DNA of 49,049 bases from NCBI GenBank assembly GCA_016927905.1, contig JAFGLW010000003.1, positions 1 through 49,049 of the forward strand, in the 5' to 3' direction. This document shows, piece by piece, positions 8,302 to 17,236 of the stretch. The notes under the pieces were generated by a model. It had not been told where the DNA came from and did no database searches. It saw nothing but the letters and a program-made list of their open reading frames with translations. The stretch comes from a candidate division CSSED10-310 bacterium. Its GTDB lineage: Bacteria; CSSED10-310; JAFGJC01. A program made the position numbers and the translations under genes. How positions within the stretch are numbered: the stretch's first letter is position 1; every line of letters starts with the position of its first letter.

Positions 8302-9633
8302 ATGCGGATTCTAGTTGCGGACGACCAGTCCATCGCCAGGCGGTTTTACCAGGTCTGCATGGAACCCTTATACACGGTTGATCTGGCGGCCAACGGTCCG
8401 GAAGCACTGAAGATCGCCACGTCGACGCATCACGACCTGTATATCGTCGATCTGATGATGCCGGGAATGAGCGGGATCGAATTGATCCGCAGGCTGAGGG
8501 AAATTCAACCCGACCCGCCCGTCATCATCATCTCCCAGACCGATGATATCGATCTGGCACTGGAAGCCCTCCGGGAACAACCTTTTGAATTTCTCAGAAA
8601 ACCGGTTTCCAAATCCCTGCTTCTTCACACCATCGGCAGGTGCATCGCGTCACGGGAGATCCGCCAAAGACTGACAAGAGCCAATGACCAGACAGCCCTG
8701 GATGCGCGCTGCCCCGAACCGGTCCTGGGGGATTCCTCCACCATGTCCGCATTCTGGAACAGACTCCGGGATGTCGCACAATCTGAGTTGAATGTGGCGG
8801 TTTTGATAACGGGTGAATCCGGAACCGGCAAGGAGGTGGCTGCACGGCATCTCCACAGGTGTTTCAGGGGAAGAAGCGGTCCCTTTATCGCCATGAACTG
8901 CGGCCTGATGCGCCCGGACCTGGCTCCCAGCGAAATTTTCGGTATCGAAAAGGGGGTGGCGACGGGAGTATCTGCCCGGACAGGCCGGTTCCAGATAGCC
9001 GATCAAGGCACCTTGTTCCTGGATGAAGTGGCGGAACTGCCGGCGGATGTTCAACCCGCCCTGCTCCGTGTGCTTCAGGATAAAACCGTGACACCCGTGG
9101 GCGGGAAAACCGGCATCCAGGTTGATGTCAGGGTCATCGCAGCCACTAATAAAAACCTGGGTGAACAGGTTGAGAAGGGTCGGTTCCGCGAAGATCTGTA
9201 CTTTCGCCTGTCCGTCGTTCAACTGCATATTCCACCCCTCCGGAATCGGAAAGATGAAATTCCGCTTCTCCTGGATCATCTCTACCGCAGGCACGGCGGA
9301 CAGGGAGATGTCCCGCTGACGAAAAATGAAATGCGGGCGTTCATAGCTTATGAATGGCCCGGCAACATCCGCGAACTGGAAACAGCCCTTCTGAACCGGA
9401 TGATCACCGGCGGTCCGGTCGATCCGGCTGCTTCAGGTATCCGACATTCACGAACCGCAAACGGGGAATTGCTCGAAAGATGGATGCAGAACCGGCCCTG
9501 GCAGGACCTGAAGACCGAAATCTACGCGCATGTGTTGAAAACCTGTAACGGAAATACCCGGCTGGCTGCCGGACGCCTTCGTATATCCCACACGTCCATG
9601 TGGGAATTTGCACGCAAACACGGTCTGAAATAA
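8302..9633 (+). CDS. NtrC-type response regulator with altered GAFTGA loop
   Basis: 443 residues in three parts. The receiver domain (1-115) has D7-D8, phospho-acceptor D50 (YIVDLMMPG) and K100. The AAA+ domain (about 140-375) has Walker A GESGTGKE at 171-178, Walker B TLFLDE at 237-242, the VIAATN sensor region and FREDLYFRL. The C-terminal Fis-type helix-turn-helix is [19 protein letters not shown]. The sigma-54-contacting loop, normally GAFTGA, reads GVATGV (218-223) after EIFGIEK, so the conserved aromatic is replaced by Ala. It may therefore activate through sigma-54 poorly, or act differently. It is paired with the FHA histidine kinase upstream. Its end lies 5 bp from the convergent papain-like gene. 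Confidence 0.9.
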   Translation: MRILVADDQSIARRFYQVCMEPLYTVDLAANGPEALKIATSTHHDLYIVDLMMPGMSGIELIRRLREIQPDPPVIIISQTDDIDLALEALREQPFEFLRKPVSKSLLLHTIGRCIASREIRQRLTRANDQTALDARCPEPVLGDSSTMSAFWNRLRDVAQSELNVAVLITGESGTGKEVAARHLHRCFRGRSGPFIAMNCGLMRPDLAPSEIFGIEKGVATGVSARTGRFQIADQGTLFLDEVAELPADVQPALLRVLQDKTVTPVGGKTGIQVDVRVIAATNKNLGEQVEKGRFREDLYFRLSVVQLHIPPLRNRKDEIPLLLDHLYRRHGGQGDVPLTKNEMRAFIAYEWPGNIRELETALLNRMITGGPVDPAASGIRHSRTANGELLERWMQNRPWQDLKTEIYAHVLKTCNGNTRLAAGRLRISHTSMWEFARKHGLK

Positions 9634-9638
9634 ACGAT

Positions 9639-11810
9639 TCAGCGAAACCAGAAATCCGTCAGAGCCGGCGTTGCCAGCAGGTCGTACGACCCGGGCTCGG
9701 TCAGCACAGCGCAAAGGTAAAACGGGCCGCAATCCGGTACACCGGCGGGCACCTCGAAATCGAGTATGCTGAGCATCTTCGTCTGCCCGGCATCCAGAAT
9801 CATCGGGATGGGCAGGAGCGTTTCCGTCCAGGACGGATAAAAAAACACTTCCCCGAAAACAGCCAGGCATACATACAGCTTGCCTGCACATGAATCCCCG
9901 CCGTTGGCAATTTCCAGGGTGACCGCCAACGGGTCGCCGCCGCCGTAAAACTTCCGGGTCTGATGAAACGCCATCGTCACATCACCATCCGGCACCGGCG
10001 TGGGTGTATACTCGTACGGTGATGTGGGAACGGGCGTCGGGGTTGGTTCGGGGCCGTCAGGGGGCAGACCGATCACCATGAAATCATCGATATTCCAGCC
10101 TCCGTATTCTCCGCTCCCGTCCGATTCGAGCTCGAAAATGACCTCGAATTCCGCCAATCCGGTAACATGTTCCGATATATTCAGGTTCACCGCCGCCCAG
10201 GCGGTGTCGATGTGATTGGCTGAATCCGGGTTTTCCCAGATGATATCCTGGTTGATGTATATCCGCGCATGATCCTTGGAACCCTTCTCCACGGTCAACC
10301 ACCGCTGGAACATGAGGTGAACCGTCGGGCAACCGCCTGTGGGTATCAACCGGGATTTCAACCGGTTCCTGACATTTGGCTTGTAATCCCCGTTCCAGCC
10401 GCTCGGACCCAGATCATTCCCCCAGATCATGCTGCCTTCATAAGCGCCGTCGGGATCGTATGCGGATGTGCCGTACTGGTTTCCCCGCTGCCAGTCATCC
10501 TGGGTTTCCAGCTGTTCATGCGTCCACCCGTCATCAGATGTCCCTTCAAATCCGCTGTAATATAAAACATCGATATCCCCGCACATCTCAACAAATGAAC
10601 CGCTGAAGGTCCCCTCATTGCAGGTGATCGACAAATTCAGATCGATCCGGCCGCCGATTTCATACTCCGCCGGCACACGAATCTGGAAGTGCGGCATCAG
10701 AGATTCCCGCTCCGATCCCGCCGGGATATCAGGCCAGGCGGCGAAATTATCCGGAATCCCGATCTCCGGCTGCACACACGTCAAAACCGCTCCAACTCCC
10801 GTGGCAGCATAGTTACCGGAATTTCCCAGAGTAACCGAAATGACGATATCCTCGCCCGGTTCGATCACGCCGTCACCGTCGCCGCCGACGGAATCATCGA
10901 TCGAATGACCGGAGATGACCAGTTTGGGAGTGGTCGTCGCCGTATAGAAAATCCGGGTCGATCCGTAACCGATATTGGAATCGCCGTACTTGATCCGGAA
11001 AAAACCGTTATCACCCCATCCGGCACCCCAGGAATTCTTCACGATCCAGCCACCCTGACCGCTGCAGTCGTCGTCGTCATACCCGACGATCAGTACGCCG
11101 TGGTTTACATTCGATGCCGAGCCGTTCGAAAAACATCCGCCGGTGTAATATGAAAGCGCCGATGATGCATAGATGGCACATGCCACGGGCCCGTCTTCCA
11201 GCGCCGCCTTGATCTGTGCGACGGAATCCCCGGTATAGGCCCAGTCGTCGGCAAAAGCGATCTTTTCACAGGACTGCGCCTGACAGGGAACATTGGCCGC
11301 CTGATAGGGCATGCAGGTTTCATCCGCCATGCCCGGGTTGATGAAATAGCCGGCGGCATCGAGCCAGCCGCCATTACAACTGTACCCATATCCATTACAG
11401 GAAACCAGCTGCTGTTCGGACAAATCCGGAGTGTACCCGTCATAGATCATGACATAGGATTCCAGCATGTGAACCAGACAGAATGCCCAGCAACTCCCGC
11501 AGTTACCCTGAGCCTTCACCGGGGAGACACCGCCCTGCTCACGCCAGTCGAACCGTCCGCGGCTCCCGGAAATGTCCACCGGAGACGGACTGATGATTAC
11601 GATCCCGTCCGGAACCCGCAGTCCCAGCATCGCATCGAACTCCTCATCCGATAACCGGCTCACCCAGGTTTCTCCGGCGACCCAGTCCAGATTGTTTATC
11701 TCGATATTCCGCTGCACTTCTTCCAGGGTGAGCGACAGTGAATATACCGGCGTATTTCCAATTGCCGCCAACACTGCGAATATCAAAACCGTTATAATTT
11801 TTCTTGCCAT
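9639..11810 (-). CDS. Secreted papain-family (C1) cysteine protease with shared C-terminal domain
   Basis: 723 residues. Signal peptide (1-25), a short propeptide-like stretch, then a complete C1A catalytic domain (about 84-315): oxyanion Q101, active-site C107 in NCGSCWAF, H237 in VNHGVLIVGY and N259 in VKNSWGAGWGDNGFF. After that come an Ig-like segment (LVISGHSIDDSVGGDGDG...), a jelly-roll/MAM-like domain (FEGTSDDGW to GGWNIDDFMVIG) like that in M6 immune-inhibitor peptidases, a Pro/Thr linker (PEPTPTPVPT..), and a C-terminal domain shared with three other proteins in this window. The start is the ATG at 11810 because AGGGAG lies 9 nt upstream; an upstream in-frame Met lacks this. Probably an extracellular or surface protease. 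Confidence 0.9.
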   Translation of the reverse strand: MARKIITVLIFAVLAAIGNTPVYSLSLTLEEVQRNIEINNLDWVAGETWVSRLSDEEFDAMLGLRVPDGIVIISPSPVDISGSRGRFDWREQGGVSPVKAQGNCGSCWAFCLVHMLESYVMIYDGYTPDLSEQQLVSCNGYGYSCNGGWLDAAGYFINPGMADETCMPYQAANVPCQAQSCEKIAFADDWAYTGDSVAQIKAALEDGPVACAIYASSALSYYTGGCFSNGSASNVNHGVLIVGYDDDDCSGQGGWIVKNSWGAGWGDNGFFRIKYGDSNIGYGSTRIFYTATTTPKLVISGHSIDDSVGGDGDGVIEPGEDIVISVTLGNSGNYAATGVGAVLTCVQPEIGIPDNFAAWPDIPAGSERESLMPHFQIRVPAEYEIGGRIDLNLSITCNEGTFSGSFVEMCGDIDVLYYSGFEGTSDDGWTHEQLETQDDWQRGNQYGTSAYDPDGAYEGSMIWGNDLGPSGWNGDYKPNVRNRLKSRLIPTGGCPTVHLMFQRWLTVEKGSKDHARIYINQDIIWENPDSANHIDTAWAAVNLNISEHVTGLAEFEVIFELESDGSGEYGGWNIDDFMVIGLPPDGPEPTPTPVPTSPYEYTPTPVPDGDVTMAFHQTRKFYGGGDPLAVTLEIANGGDSCAGKLYVCLAVFGEVFFYPSWTETLLPIPMILDAGQTKMLSILDFEVPAGVPDCGPFYLCAVLTEPGSYDLLATPALTDFWFR

Positions 11811-11898
11811 TGTCCGGATCTCCCTGATTTGAAAATTCCCGCCATATCCAGCAAATCGAAACACAGATACGCAATAAAGGTGCCAGAACCCCTTTCGA

Positions 11899-12297
11899 TC
11901 AAACAGCGCCCAGGATTTTTACCCAGACCTGGCGCGTTCTGGGACCATCGAACTCGCAAAACTGGATTCCCTGCCAGGTGCCCAGCTGCAACACGCCGCT
12001 TTCAACGATGACACTCACCGAGGATCCCGTCATCGTTGCCTTGACATGAGAATCCGCATTGCCTTCCAGGTGACGGTACTGGCGCCCCTCCGGCACCAGC
12101 TTCATCAATACGCTCCGGATGTCGGCCTTGACCGATGGATCGGCATTTTCATTGATGGTCACCCCGGCAGTTGTATGGGGAATATAGACAATGCAGATGC
12201 CTTCCCGGATCCCGCTTGATTTCACTGCGTCACGGACCTTCCCGGTGATGTCCACGACGGTTTCCCGCTGGTCTGTCTGAATTGAAAACCGCTCCAA
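11899..12297 (-). CDS. YjbQ/UPF0047 family protein
   Basis: 132 residues, full length for the YjbQ family (annotated in databases as secondary thiamine-phosphate synthase enzyme; cellular role uncertain). Conserved family blocks are all present: PHTTAGVTINENADP (40-54), HLEGNADSHVKA (76-87) and LGTWQGIQFCEFDGPR (105-120). The His, Asp and Glu residues in these blocks form the metal and phosphate pocket in known structures. The start is TTG at 12297, supported by AGGAGG five bases upstream. It is divergent from the pyroglutamyl peptidase gene and upstream of the papain-like gene on the same strand, with an 88-bp gap. Confidence 0.9.
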   Translation of the reverse strand: MERFSIQTDQRETVVDITGKVRDAVKSSGIREGICIVYIPHTTAGVTINENADPSVKADIRSVLMKLVPEGRQYRHLEGNADSHVKATMTGSSVSVIVESGVLQLGTWQGIQFCEFDGPRTRQVWVKILGAV

Positions 12298-12326
12298 GTC
12301 AACCTCCTGGCTATCGGATATCTCCT

Positions 12327-12354
12327 ACAATACCCCAACCCGGCGAAATATCAA
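12327..12354 (-). promoter_or_regulatory. Sigma-70-like promoter for the yjbQ-type gene
   Basis: On the minus strand, TTGATA (12349-12354), a 16-nt spacer and TATTGT (12327-12332) precede the AGGAGG ribosome site and the TTG start at 12297. It lies back to back with the promoter at 12366-12394 that reads the other way. Confidence 0.42.
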
Positions 12355-12365
12355 ACAGGCAGGTC

Positions 12366-12394
12366 TTGGCACCGGGCTGAAAAATGACTACATT
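12366..12394 (+). promoter_or_regulatory. Sigma-70-like promoter for the pcp-folC-nfi operon
   Basis: TTGGCA (12366-12371), a 17-nt spacer and TACATT (12389-12394). The predicted start near 12401 leaves a leader of about 14 nt with GGGGAAACG before the ATG at 12415. Confidence 0.42.
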
Positions 12395-12414
12395 GAATCC
12401 GGGGAAACGAAGTC

Positions 12415-13035
12415 ATGACGGGAAACACATGTAGTTCGGCGGAAGGGCAAATTATCTTGACAGGATTCGAACCCTATCTGGACAATCCCGTCAATTCATC
12501 CCAGATCATGGCGAACCAGTTCCGGGACGGTGCGGTGCACGGCCACCCGGTCCGGACGGTCGTTCTGGAAGCTTCCTACCGGCAATGCCGGGAATTCGCC
12601 GGGAACCTCGCCGGCGCGGGCGGCATCGCCGCCGTTGTGATGTTGGGTCTGAGGCCATCGGCCGAGTTGATTGAACTGGAACGGATCGCCGTAAACATCG
12701 AGGACTCCCCCTGTCCGGATGCAGGTGGGGTGGTCGCAGATAACCGGATCATCCAGCCGGGTGGACCGGACGGAATCTTTTCATCCCTGCCGCTGCAGAC
12801 ATTCAGGACGGTGCTGAACCGGGCGGGTATTCCCTGCCGCATTTCCAATTCCGCCGGGACCTACGTGTGCAACTCGCTGTTCTACCGGGTGCTCGAAAGG
12901 ATGATGGAAATCCCGTGCGGGTTCATCCACCTTCCGCCGCTGTCCGATAGCTGGTCCCGGGAACGGCTGACGGAAGCGGTGGATGCGATTCTCGGTTGCC
13001 TGTTCCCGGTCAACATCGATTCCCGGACCGGATAG
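12415..13035 (+). CDS. pcp: Pyrrolidone-carboxylate peptidase (pyroglutamyl peptidase I)
   Basis: 206 residues, C15 family; it removes N-terminal pyroglutamate from peptides in the cytosol. The start motif ILTGFEPYLDNPVN (14-27) replaces the usual GFEPF...NPS with minor changes. The catalytic set is visible: Glu in ELERIAVN (E89), Cys in SAGTYVCN (C152) and His in GFIHLP (H172). It is the first gene of a + strand run with folC, the endonuclease V gene and a nucleotidyltransferase; folC starts 31 bp after it. It fits a peptide-using organism together with the many peptidases in the window. Confidence 0.92.
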   Translation: MTGNTCSSAEGQIILTGFEPYLDNPVNSSQIMANQFRDGAVHGHPVRTVVLEASYRQCREFAGNLAGAGGIAAVVMLGLRPSAELIELERIAVNIEDSPCPDAGGVVADNRIIQPGGPDGIFSSLPLQTFRTVLNRAGIPCRISNSAGTYVCNSLFYRVLERMMEIPCGFIHLPPLSDSWSRERLTEAVDAILGCLFPVNIDSRTG

Positions 13036-13066
13036 AACCGTGACTTGCTGGAAGACAATCGAGTCC

Positions 13067-14428
13067 ATGAACGAGGCGGTACAATTTCTGTACCGGTTCA
13101 TCAACTATGAAAAAATCCCGGAAATTTCCTATACGCCGGAGCATTACGATCTGGACGCGTTCCGAGGATTTTTAAACATCCTGGGCTCGCCTCACCGGGC
13201 GCTTCAAGCCATTCACATCGCGGGAACGAAAGGCAAGGGCTCGACTGCGGCCATAATCACTTCCATCCTGCACAGCTGCGGGTATTCGACCGGATTGTAT
13301 ACTTCTCCCCACTTGACAAATATCCGGGAACGGATCCGGGTCGATTGCCGGGCGGTGTCCGAAGACAAGTTTATCGAACTGGTGAACCGGGTCGGATCCG
13401 CATGGGCGGCGGATTTTTCCCATGCCCCGGGATACCGGACAACCTTCGAATGGTTGACGGCCATGGCGTTCGATTGTTTCAGGCGGCTGGAAGTCAAATG
13501 GAGTGTGCTGGAAGTCGGCATGGGCGGACGGCTGGACTGCACGAATGTCGTTACTCCCGGGTTGTGTATCATTACTCCGATCAGCCTGGATCATACCGGC
13601 AGCCTGGGCGTCACACTCACACAGATCGCAGGCGAAAAAGCCGGTATCCTCAAGCCGGGAATACCGGCCGTGGTCGGTACCCAGACGGAAGAGGTATTCG
13701 AAGTGCTCCATCGAGCCGCCGGAGAAAAAAACACACCGGTGATCCGGGTGAAAGACCGGGTCGACTGCCGCATTCAATCCATGACGCTCAGCCAGTCGGT
13801 CATATCTGTCCGGATGGGTTCCCGGCGTATTGATGATCTGCGTATTCCCCTGCCCGGGCCGGTCCAGATCGATAACACGGCGACGGCGTTGGCGGCACTG
13901 GATGAACTCGGTCGCCGGAATCTGGTTGAATTCCGCGACGATGAAATCCGGGAGGGACTGGAACGGCTTCACTGGCCGGGCCGTCTCAGCAGGATCGACT
14001 TCAAATCTCCCGCAGGATGGAAGGTATGGGTGGACGGAGCTCACAATCCGGCGGCGGCGGAACGGCTTTCGGAGAGTATCCGGGTGCTTTGCGAAGGTTG
14101 CCGGGTCTGGATGGTGGTCGGAATCCCGTCCAATAAGGATGCCGAATCGATCATGAAGAAACTTGCGCCTGCAGCCGATGTCCTGATCGTCACACAATAT
14201 CGCAGTCCGCGCGCCATGCCGGTGGAGCAACTGCAATCGATTGCTTCCCGGTACCACCGGGCTGTCGCCGCCGCACCGGATCTCGCATCCGCCCTGGAAA
14301 CCGCGTTCGAATCGCTCGATTCGAACGGTATCGTCCTGGTCACGGGATCACTGTATCTCGCGGGTGAAGTGTACGAACTGGCCGGGATTCCCGGTGCGAC
14401 CCTGGATATACGACGGGATCGGACATGA
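13067..14428 (+). CDS. folC: Folylpolyglutamate synthase / dihydrofolate synthase (Mur-ligase family)
   Basis: 453 residues, cytosolic, adding glutamate to folates or dihydropteroate. Marks are the ATP P-loop HIAGTKGKGS (50-59), TSPHLTNIRERI (79-90) for substrate binding, the VGMGGRLDCTNV and ITPISLDHT segments, and the ligase C-domain start WKVWVDGAHNPAA. The order and length match FolC. The start at 13067 was chosen because the family homology begins directly (MNEAVQFLYRFINYEK). A GTG at 13040 and an ATG at 12983 inside pcp are in frame but add no family sequence. The stop overlaps the next ATG (ATGA), so folC and nfi are probably translationally coupled. Confidence 0.93.
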   Translation: MNEAVQFLYRFINYEKIPEISYTPEHYDLDAFRGFLNILGSPHRALQAIHIAGTKGKGSTAAIITSILHSCGYSTGLYTSPHLTNIRERIRVDCRAVSEDKFIELVNRVGSAWAADFSHAPGYRTTFEWLTAMAFDCFRRLEVKWSVLEVGMGGRLDCTNVVTPGLCIITPISLDHTGSLGVTLTQIAGEKAGILKPGIPAVVGTQTEEVFEVLHRAAGEKNTPVIRVKDRVDCRIQSMTLSQSVISVRMGSRRIDDLRIPLPGPVQIDNTATALAALDELGRRNLVEFRDDEIREGLERLHWPGRLSRIDFKSPAGWKVWVDGAHNPAAAERLSESIRVLCEGCRVWMVVGIPSNKDAESIMKKLAPAADVLIVTQYRSPRAMPVEQLQSIASRYHRAVAAAPDLASALETAFESLDSNGIVLVTGSLYLAGEVYELAGIPGATLDIRRDRT

Positions 14429-15108
14429 GCAGAATATTTCCGCCCCACAGCTGGCCTTCCGGTTACCACGAAGCACTCCGCATTCAGGAAGATCTGGTTC
14501 AGCGACTGCGGTTCGAGCCACTGACCGGCCCAGTTGAAACCATTGGAGGCGTGGACATCTCCTACAGCAAAAAATCCAGGCGGATGTATGCCGCGGTATT
14601 GGTTTTCGATTATGCCCGGATGCAAGTCATCGACGAGGGAACCTGGATTCAGGATGAGACCTTTCCCTATATTCCCGGAATGCTGACTTTCCGAGAAGGC
14701 CCGGCAGCCACACGGGCCATGGAAAAAATCTCCATCCGGCCGGATGTCATGCTGTTTGACGGGCACGGAATCGCTCATCCACGATTTTGCGGCACCGCGT
14801 CGCATCTCGGTTTGATATGGGGTATTCCCTCCATCGGAGTGGCCAAGAAGAAACTTGTGGGAGAATATACCGAACCGGATCCTGAAGCGGGATCGGCGAC
14901 CGAACTGATATACAAAGACCGGGTCGTGGGGCGGGTTCTGAGAACCCGGACCAATGTCAAACCTGTGTTCGTTTCACAAGGGAACCGGATCGATCTGGAC
15001 AGCGCCGTTCGCGTCGTTCTGGCATGCTGCAGCCGGCACCGGTTGCCGGAACCGACCCGCCGGGCTCATCTCAGGGTGAACGAACTTCGCCGAAAAGCCG
15101 AAGGTTGA
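14425..15108 (+). CDS. nfi: Endonuclease V (deoxyinosine 3' endonuclease)
   Basis: 227 residues; repairs deaminated adenine by cutting DNA near inosine. Family residues are in place: the first metal Asp in GGVDISYS (D44), the PYIPG wedge (81-85) followed by FREGP (E91), the Asp in LFDGHGIAHPR (D112), and the GVAKKKLVGEY segment. The last 35 residues include RRAHLRVNELRR, a normal end for Nfi. The start overlaps the folC stop by 4 bp. It is the third gene of the pcp-folC-nfi run. Confidence 0.94.
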   Translation: MSRIFPPHSWPSGYHEALRIQEDLVQRLRFEPLTGPVETIGGVDISYSKKSRRMYAAVLVFDYARMQVIDEGTWIQDETFPYIPGMLTFREGPAATRAMEKISIRPDVMLFDGHGIAHPRFCGTASHLGLIWGIPSIGVAKKKLVGEYTEPDPEAGSATELIYKDRVVGRVLRTRTNVKPVFVSQGNRIDLDSAVRVVLACCSRHRLPEPTRRAHLRVNELRRKAEG

Positions 15109-15140
15109 ATCGTGGTCCGCAGATTATATATGATTACTGC

Positions 15141-16472
15141 ATGACCCTGCCTCGACGCTATGACGGCGTTCTGCTTGCGGGAACGCATCGCAATCCCCGC
15201 CGGTTGATCCACAACCAGAACAAGGCATTCCTGACCATTCAAGGCGAACCCATGGTGCTTATGGTTACCCGGGAAATGCTCAAATGCCCTAAACTGGACC
15301 GGGTGGTCGTGGTGGGACCACGCCAGCAGCTGGAATCCATTCTGGAATCCCTGCTTATCGAATATCCCCAACTCAAGATCATCCAACAGCGCAGCCGAAT
15401 GCTCGAAAACGTCTGGAACGGCTTCCTGGCCACCTTTCCCGACGGAAATCCGCTCCCGGTGAACCGGGTGATCGATACGCTGCTGCTCGGCGGCCATTTC
15501 CCAATAAAAAAACGGGTGCACCTGTATATCATGAAATCCATTTTTGCGGCGGTGGCGCGCAGAATGACCGCGGACAAAACCGATTCCCTGCCGCCCGAAA
15601 CCGTCATTGCGGAGATGAAACATCGTATCGATGAATTCCGGAAACGATTCGAACGGGTGGAATGGTTCACAAGAAAGATCACCATAAACACCATTCTGGC
15701 GGAGGGACATGTGCTGTCGGAATCGGACAGCGGGATCCGGTTTCAAAATCCCGAGCAGCACAAATATTTCCTCGAATGGGAAGAACGGCTGAACAAGAAG
15801 ATCTTTCTGACCGCATGCGATATCCCGTTGATGGAACAGAATGCGATTGCGGATTTCATTGATCGGTGTGATAAGCATGACGACGATTTTTTCTTTTCGG
15901 TGGCTACCGAGGAGGTCCTGAAGCATTTTTATACCGGCCGGGATGGTTCCCGGGGTATCGAAAGACCTTACATATGGCTGCGGGAGGCACGTATCCGGGC
16001 CGCCAACCTGATTCTGGTCAGACCGAACCGGATCGGCAACAAGGAATTGATCCAGGAGAGTTTCGGGCTGCGGAAAATGACAAACTGGCGGAATATGCTC
16101 CAGATGATTTGGAAACTGGTCCGCCAGAAATACCGCTACCAGACCCTGCGGGTTGCCCTGTCACTGTGCGCAATCCACGTGCTGAAAAAACGTGGATTCA
16201 TACGCCCGGCTGTATGGTTCCAGAAAAGAACCCGGAAAGAACAGCTGGAGCTGTCATTCAGCAGGATATTCCGCACCCGGTTCAAATTGATTGCCACACC
16301 GTTCGGCGGAATATCGCTGGATGTCGACAACCAGACCGATTACACGCTTCTGGAGGCAAACTACTCGTATTGGAAATCGATTCAGAATGAACAGGCGGTG
16401 CGGTTCAACCGGATTGATCTGAACCAAAAATCTTCGGCCAGCGATATTTCATCAGGACCCGCAGCGCAATGA
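15141..16472 (+). CDS. Large MobA-like nucleotidyltransferase, divergent
   Basis: 443 residues, about twice the size of a MobA-like NTP transferase domain. The N-terminus GVLLAGTHRNPRRLIHNQNKAFLTI matches the LAGG...K nucleotide-binding start, but the glycine loop is rewritten to AGTHRNPRR, while the Lys in NKAFL is kept. A central metal-binding Asp is seen in ACDIPLMEQNAIADF. Between them lies an insertion of about 120 residues, and the C-terminal 180 residues are Arg-rich and helical with no family I can name. The ATG at 15141 follows a 32-bp gap after nfi and has no clear Shine-Dalgarno. An in-frame start at 15024 inside nfi is unlikely. The substrate is unknown. The glycan genes begin next, so a sugar- or polyol-phosphate activating role is possible (inference). 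Its 3' end overlaps the convergent GT2 gene by 68 bp. Confidence 0.72.
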   Translation: MTLPRRYDGVLLAGTHRNPRRLIHNQNKAFLTIQGEPMVLMVTREMLKCPKLDRVVVVGPRQQLESILESLLIEYPQLKIIQQRSRMLENVWNGFLATFPDGNPLPVNRVIDTLLLGGHFPIKKRVHLYIMKSIFAAVARRMTADKTDSLPPETVIAEMKHRIDEFRKRFERVEWFTRKITINTILAEGHVLSESDSGIRFQNPEQHKYFLEWEERLNKKIFLTACDIPLMEQNAIADFIDRCDKHDDDFFFSVATEEVLKHFYTGRDGSRGIERPYIWLREARIRAANLILVRPNRIGNKELIQESFGLRKMTNWRNMLQMIWKLVRQKYRYQTLRVALSLCAIHVLKKRGFIRPAVWFQKRTRKEQLELSFSRIFRTRFKLIATPFGGISLDVDNQTDYTLLEANYSYWKSIQNEQAVRFNRIDLNQKSSASDISSGPAAQ

Positions 16473-17142
16473 TCCCATCGCGCCAGCGGATTTTTTTCCC
16501 CTCCTCGATGGATCTGGGATGATACTCGATGGGCACCTCGATCACGGGGATCTTCCGGGCCAGAATCTTGGCCGTAACCTCCGGGCAGAACTCGAATCCG
16601 GTCGACCGGATATCCAGTGATTTCAAAAGTTCCGTCTCGAACATCTTGTAACAGGTCGGTTCATCGGTCAGTTTCGACCCGAAGAGCAGGTTGGTGAAAA
16701 AAGTCAAACCCCTGCCGCCCAGCCAGTATCGAAGATAGGACATGCTGGAATGAGACAGGATCCGGGAGCCGTATACGACGCGGGCTCGGTTCGCTTCCAT
16801 TGTTTCCAGCATCCTCACGAAATCCGCCGGATTGTATTCCAGATCACCGTCCTGAATCACCGTGTAGGTTCCCTGTATGTAAGGCATGGCCGTGCGGATG
16901 GCGCTTCCTTTCCCCCGGTTGCTTTCATGCCGCATCAGCATAACTTCTTCCCCGAGAAACGGTCGGACGATGGCCGCCGTATCGTCCGTCGAACCGTCGT
17001 CGACAACGATGATCTGCTTGGGGAGATCCACCGTCCGGACACGGTCCAGAATCGTCCGAATTGTTCGGGATTCGTTATACACGGGAATGATTACCGTCAG
17101 GATCGGTTTGCCGATTTCCACAATCCGGCAGAATATCGGCAC
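16405..17142 (-). CDS. Family 2 glycosyltransferase (dolichol-phosphate-mannose-synthase type)
   Basis: 245 residues, GT2 fold: TVIIPVYNES (about 16-25), the VVDDGSTDDT nucleotide-binding block, the HESNRGKGSAIR block, and IQDGDLEYNP holding the DxD-like metal site. It resembles enzymes that move sugar to a lipid phosphate (DPM1-like), but has no C-terminal membrane helices. The start is uncertain: GTG at 17142, or a second GTG at 17121 giving MEIGKPILTV; neither has a strong Shine-Dalgarno. It runs against the nucleotidyltransferase gene, with which its 3' end overlaps by 68 bp. It is divergent from a second GT2 gene at 17237. Confidence 0.87.
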   Translation of the reverse strand: MPIFCRIVEIGKPILTVIIPVYNESRTIRTILDRVRTVDLPKQIIVVDDGSTDDTAAIVRPFLGEEVMLMRHESNRGKGSAIRTAMPYIQGTYTVIQDGDLEYNPADFVRMLETMEANRARVVYGSRILSHSSMSYLRYWLGGRGLTFFTNLLFGSKLTDEPTCYKMFETELLKSLDIRSTGFEFCPEVTAKILARKIPVIEVPIEYHPRSIEEGKKIRWRDGIIALRVLMKYRWPKIFGSDQSG

Positions 17143-17236
17143 ACGGATGTGCTGTCAATTCCATTCGCTGCCCGTTTCTTGACACATTAACCGGGGCGGT
17201 TCTATCATCGACAGGCCAGGAATGTGGAGGATTCGC

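Noticed and set aside
11874..11898. AAAGG...CCTTT inverted repeat between the YjbQ and papain-like genes
   Set aside because: The stem is only five pairs and no T-tract follows on the minus strand, so it is too weak to call a terminator.
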